This document shows positions 13,086 to 15,918 of a DNA stretch of 15,918 bases, in pieces. Every line of letters begins with the position of its first letter. The first letter of the stretch is position 1. The stretch spans positions 1-15,918 of the forward strand of contig JACRGN010000244.1 of NCBI GenBank assembly GCA_016234205.1. Reading direction: 5' to 3'. This DNA is from Nitrospinota bacterium (GTDB lineage: Bacteria; Nitrospinota; Nitrospinia; UBA9942). The translations under genes and the position numbers were made by a program. Below the pieces are notes generated by a model, which worked only from the letters and a program-made list of their open reading frames with translations, did no database searches and had not been told where the DNA came from.

Positions 13086-14575
13086 ATATCTATATCCAGT
13101 TCTCTTATTAGTGTATGCAGATATGTTCTCTGTATTCCTAATATTTTGGCAGCCTTATTTTTATTACCATCGGCATACTTGATTGTCTCAAGAAGAAAAT
13201 CTTTCTTAAATTTCTCTACAGCCTCTTTAAGCGGAACTCCAATGGCAGGGGTTTTAATCATCTTCTCCCTTATTATATCAAGGGGGAGATTTTCTACCTT
13301 TATCTCCTTACCATCACCCATTACCACTGCCCTCTCTATTGCATTTTCCAACTCTCTCACATTTCCATACCATGGGTGATTGATAAGCACATCCATCGCC
13401 TCTTTTGTTATTGCTGGAATAGGTTTATTGTTTTCAGAAGATTTTTTTTCAAGGAGATAATTCACAAGGAGTGGTATGTCCTCCCTCCTCTCCCTTAAAG
13501 GAGGAAGATTTATCCTTATTACATTGAGTCTATAAAAGAGGTCTTCGCGAAATTTACCTGACTCAATTTCTTTTTCCAACTCCCTGTTTGTTGCAGCAAT
13601 TATCCTTACATCTACATTAATCGGGGTAGTCCCTCCTATCCTATAAAATTGCCCCTCTTGAAGAACCCGCAGGAGTTTTATCTGCATTGAATGTGTAGTC
13701 TCGCCAATCTCGTCTAAGAATAGCGTCCCCCCGTCAGCCCCTTCAAAGAGTCCAATTTTCTTCTGGTCGGCACCTGTAAATGAACCCTTTTCATGCCCAA
13801 ACAACTCTCTCTCCAATAATGTCTCAGGTATTGCCCCACAATTTATTACGAGAAAAGGCTTCTCCCTTCTCGGACTTTGGTTATGAATCAGCCTTGCAAT
13901 AAGCTCCTTTCCAGTACCGCTCTCGCCATATATAAGAGTCGTTGCCTTTGACTCTGCCACCTTCTTTGCATCCCTTACGACCTTTTTTATCTGTTCACTC
14001 TCTCCGATAATCTGATATTTCTGCTCCAACTCTTTTCTAAGATAGACATTCTCATCCTTTACATCCTTCATATTCTGTGCCTTTTCAATAGATGATGCGG
14101 CTAAATCTGCAAAGGCTGTAAGTATATCCATATCCTCATCCCTCAAAGGCATTCCATCTTCTCTATCAATTACCTCAACCACACCTATAACATCACCGTT
14201 TATTTTAAGAGGGGCACATGCAATTGAATGGGTATCAAAACCTATTGCCTCGCTTATCTTCCTGTTCCATCTTGGGTCTCTGCTTACATCCTTGACTAAA
14301 AGGGGTTTCCCCTTTTCTACAACCCAGCCTGCAATCCCTTCACCCCTATCAAGCTCAAATTTCTTCAGCTTATCTCTTTTTTCACCTGTTGCAGTATGGA
14401 AATAAAGCTTATTCGTTTTTTTATCTAATAAGAGAAGAGAGCTTGCCTTAGCCTCCATTACCTTTGTGGCAGTCTGGATGATTATGTAGAGGAGCTTGTC
14501 AATATCACCTACTGAATCAATCAGCGCCGATATTTCTTTTAAAAATTTAATCTTCGGGTCAATCTGTTTTTTCAT
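13082..14575 (-). CDS. Sigma-54-dependent activator with GAF sensor domain
   Basis: The 497-residue regulator has an N-terminal GAF domain (about 15-165) that would sense a small ligand, and a linker coiled coil (166-187). The AAA+ domain has Walker A GESGTGKE (217-224), sigma-54 contact loop GSFTGA (264-269) and Walker B GTLFLDEI (283-290). A Fis-type helix-turn-helix lies at the end (about 465-495, NKNKAAKILGIQRTYLHTLI). The contact loop has serine where GAFTGA is usual. There is no receiver domain, so no cognate kinase is needed. It overlaps the hydratase gene by four bases and probably controls this acyl-CoA cluster. I found no convincing -24/-12 promoter in the window. The ATG lies 11 bp from repeat H and has no Shine-Dalgarno sequence. 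Confidence 0.95.
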   Translation of the reverse strand: MKKQIDPKIKFLKEISALIDSVGDIDKLLYIIIQTATKVMEAKASSLLLLDKKTNKLYFHTATGEKRDKLKKFELDRGEGIAGWVVEKGKPLLVKDVSRDPRWNRKISEAIGFDTHSIACAPLKINGDVIGVVEVIDREDGMPLRDEDMDILTAFADLAASSIEKAQNMKDVKDENVYLRKELEQKYQIIGESEQIKKVVRDAKKVAESKATTLIYGESGTGKELIARLIHNQSPRREKPFLVINCGAIPETLLERELFGHEKGSFTGADQKKIGLFEGADGGTLFLDEIGETTHSMQIKLLRVLQEGQFYRIGGTTPINVDVRIIAATNRELEKEIESGKFREDLFYRLNVIRINLPPLRERREDIPLLVNYLLEKKSSENNKPIPAITKEAMDVLINHPWYGNVRELENAIERAVVMGDGKEIKVENLPLDIIREKMIKTPAIGVPLKEAVEKFKKDFLLETIKYADGNKNKAAKILGIQRTYLHTLIRELDIDI

Positions 14576-14586
14576 TTTGATAATAT

Positions 14587-14672
14587 TTAGCCACTAATTT
14601 ACACGAATATGCACGAATTTTAAAAATAACTTTTATATTTTTTAGTGTAAATTCGTGTTCATTCGTGGCTCA
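14587..14672. repeat. Inverted repeat H (CAC-decamer family)
   Basis: The left arm reads CACTAATTTA, CACGAATATG, CACGAATTTT after TTAGC. The other strand of the right arm reads CACGAATGAA, CACGAATTTA, CACTAAAAAA. It fills the dnaJ-regulator gap, 7 bp from the dnaJ stop and 11 bp from the regulator ATG. Confidence 0.9.
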
Positions 14673-14679
14673 AAATTCT

Positions 14680-15624
14680 TTACATCCCCTCTTTTGAAAG
14701 TTCTTCCATGAGCTTCCTTTGCCTATCTGTAATATGTTCGGGGACTTTTATTTTTATTTTCACATAGAGGTCTCCTCTGCCCCCGCCTTTTAGATGAGTT
14801 ATCCCATATCCCTTTATCCTTATCTTAGTCCCCCCTTTTGTCCCTGCCGCCACTTTTGCCCTTCTCGTCTCACCTTCAAGTGTAGTAACCTCTACAGAGG
14901 TGCCAAGGACTGCCTCAGTAAATTTGATTTCCTTTTCTATAATAACATTATCCCCGTCTCTTTTAAAAACAGGATGCTCCTGAACAAGGACATTAAAATA
15001 TAAATCCCCCGGAGGCAGCCCGCCAATACCCGCCGCACCCTTTCCTGATAGCCTCAGTTTCTTGCCCGTATCTATTCCTGCAGGTATCTTAACCATGACC
15101 TCTTCTATCTTTCCATCAGGTCTCTTCAATGATACCCTCTTCTCCCCTCCGAATGCCGCCTCATTAAAGGTAATATGCAAATCAGATGTAACATCTGCCC
15201 CTTTTTGTTGAGCAGCCCTTCCAAACATATCTTCATAACCAAAAGGGGCTTCACCTCCATATTTATTTTCAAAACCACCGTAACCAGCCCTGCCCTTTCC
15301 AAATATCTGGCTGAAAATATCACTTGAACCAAAACCAAAGTCTTTTAGTATATCCCCTATATCAAATCCCCTGAATATGTCCTCCTGAGAGAATCTCTGA
15401 TGGAACTTGTCAGAGCCAAACATATCATACTGCTTCCTTTTATCCTTATCACTAAGGACTGCATAAGCCTCATTTATCTCCTTGAACTTCTCCTCTGCAG
15501 ATTTATTATTCGGATTCCTGTCAGGGTGATATTTCATTGCAAGCTTCCTGTAAGCCTTCTTTATCTGCCCCTCCGCAGCATCCTTCTTTAAGCCGAGTAT
15601 TTCGTAGTAATCTTTATAAGCCAT
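14680..15624 (-). CDS. dnaJ: DnaJ/CbpA-type Hsp40 co-chaperone without zinc finger
   Basis: The 314-residue co-chaperone stimulates DnaK. The J domain occupies residues 1-70 with HPD at 33-35 (KYHPDRNPN). A Gly/Phe-rich stretch follows (about 73-130), with repeated DIFRGFDIGDILKDFGFG-like text, and then two beta-sheet client-binding domains (VTSDLHITFNEAAFGG and later DLYFNVLVQEHPVFKRDGDN). There are no CxxCxGxG repeats, so it is the type II (CbpA-like) form. It ends normally with a KLMEELSKEG helix. No DnaK or GrpE gene is in the window. The ATG is 4 bp from repeat I, with no Shine-Dalgarno sequence. It may head the operon or be co-transcribed with the upstream metallo-beta-lactamase-fold gene. 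Confidence 0.95.
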   Translation of the reverse strand: MAYKDYYEILGLKKDAAEGQIKKAYRKLAMKYHPDRNPNNKSAEEKFKEINEAYAVLSDKDKRKQYDMFGSDKFHQRFSQEDIFRGFDIGDILKDFGFGSSDIFSQIFGKGRAGYGGFENKYGGEAPFGYEDMFGRAAQQKGADVTSDLHITFNEAAFGGEKRVSLKRPDGKIEEVMVKIPAGIDTGKKLRLSGKGAAGIGGLPPGDLYFNVLVQEHPVFKRDGDNVIIEKEIKFTEAVLGTSVEVTTLEGETRRAKVAAGTKGGTKIRIKGYGITHLKGGGRGDLYVKIKIKVPEHITDRQRKLMEELSKEGM

Positions 15625-15628
15625 AATT

Positions 15629-15700
15629 TAGTGTCAGTGTTTAGTGTTAGTGTGAGTGGTTTATTTTTAACTTACACACTTCACTTACACAGTTCACTTA
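15629..15700. repeat. Inverted repeat I (CAC-decamer family)
   Basis: The left arm (15629-15659) contains AGTGTCAGTG, AGTGTTAGTG and GAGTGG; the right arm (15671-15700) contains CACACTTCACTTACAC and TTCACTTA. It is oriented with GTG words on the left, opposite to the other copies. Its right arm encodes the final residues (LSELCK) and the stop of the upstream gene, and its left arm ends 4 bp from the dnaJ ATG. Confidence 0.75.
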
Positions 15701-15918
15701 AGTCCAACTGCATCCCGTCTCTGGCTGCAATAACTTTTACACCTGTTTCATGAGAAAGACTTTCTGCAACCTCCCACGGTTTTGCTTTTAAAATAGACAT
15801 TCCAAAATGTGTAAGGATTGCTGTCTTCGGTTGGAGTTCCTTTATCAATATCTTTGTGTCCTCTATGGATAAATGGTCTATCTTTATATCATTTCTCGGT
15901 TTAAGCAAAACAGTATTA
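15681..15918 (-). CDS. Metallo-beta-lactamase-fold hydrolase, C-terminal end (partial)
   Basis: The frame is open to the window edge, so the start and most of the protein lie outside. The visible 78 residues read TVLLKPRNDIKIDHLSIEDT, then KILIKELQPKTAILTHFGMS and GVKVIAARDGMQLDL. HLS followed later by ILTHFGM matches the C-terminal part of a family of metallo-beta-lactamase-fold hydrolases, in which that histidine helps bind the second metal. The substrate cannot be told. The last six codons and the TGA come from repeat I, so the native C-terminus may have been replaced or extended. It is upstream of dnaJ in the same direction. Confidence 0.8.
   Translation of the reverse strand, partial: NTVLLKPRNDIKIDHLSIEDTKILIKELQPKTAILTHFGMSILKAKPWEVAESLSHETGVKVIAARDGMQLDLSELCK

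Noticed and set aside
951..15700. CRISPR array
   Set aside because: The repeats are inverted, degenerate, kilobases apart and placed between genes. There are no regular spacers or cas genes.

Overview
The window is AT-rich bacterial chromosome. On the minus strand it carries a nearly complete gene set for four-carbon acyl-CoA oxidation (beta-oxidation / butyryl-CoA interconversion) linked to electron-transfer flavoprotein and a FixCX-type quinone oxidoreductase. A GAF-type sigma-54 activator is coupled to this set. This content, with a COG3937-type phasin-like protein, a UbiB kinase-like protein and many dispersed inverted repeats, suggests an uncultivated Gram-negative respiratory or anaerobic bacterium of the Deltaproteobacteria/Nitrospirota kind. 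That placement is inference; no rRNA or other phylogenetic marker is present.

Layout. 1-560: repeat-rich left edge, then two tiny membrane-protein genes on the minus strand behind a strong sigma-70-like promoter that may give a leaderless mRNA. 579-2784, plus strand: phasin-like gene and ubiB. 2964-5111, minus strand: acyl-CoA dehydrogenase and 3-hydroxybutyryl-CoA dehydrogenase, with their own candidate promoter at 5304-5332. 5362-7342, plus strand: an accessory island, preceded by an exact-consensus promoter (TTGACA, 17 bp, TATAAT). It holds a HEPN-like protein, a RelE/ParE toxin-antitoxin pair and a DUF4258/YgiT zinc-finger pair, with attC-like sites that suggest integron gene cassettes; no integrase is in view. 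7433-15918, minus strand: thiolase, fixX, fixC, etfA, etfB, enoyl-CoA hydratase, sigma-54 activator, DnaJ, and the C-terminal end of a metallo-beta-lactamase-fold protein.

How the genes work together. Acyl-CoA dehydrogenase, crotonase, hydroxyacyl-CoA dehydrogenase and thiolase give the four steps between butyryl-CoA and two acetyl-CoA. Dehydrogenase electrons would go to EtfAB and then through FixCX to quinone. The activator overlaps the hydratase gene by ATGA and probably controls this set. The island seems to have split the operon between thiolase and hbd.

The most unusual feature is a family of nine inverted repeats (A to I in the feature list). They are built from a degenerate 10-bp unit beginning CAC, and each fills almost the whole gap between neighbouring genes. 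All seven genes that start within about 25 nt of such a repeat lack a recognisable Shine-Dalgarno sequence, while most other genes in the window have one. A second, C/G-rich palindrome fills the fixX-thiolase gap and also occurs in frame inside etfA.
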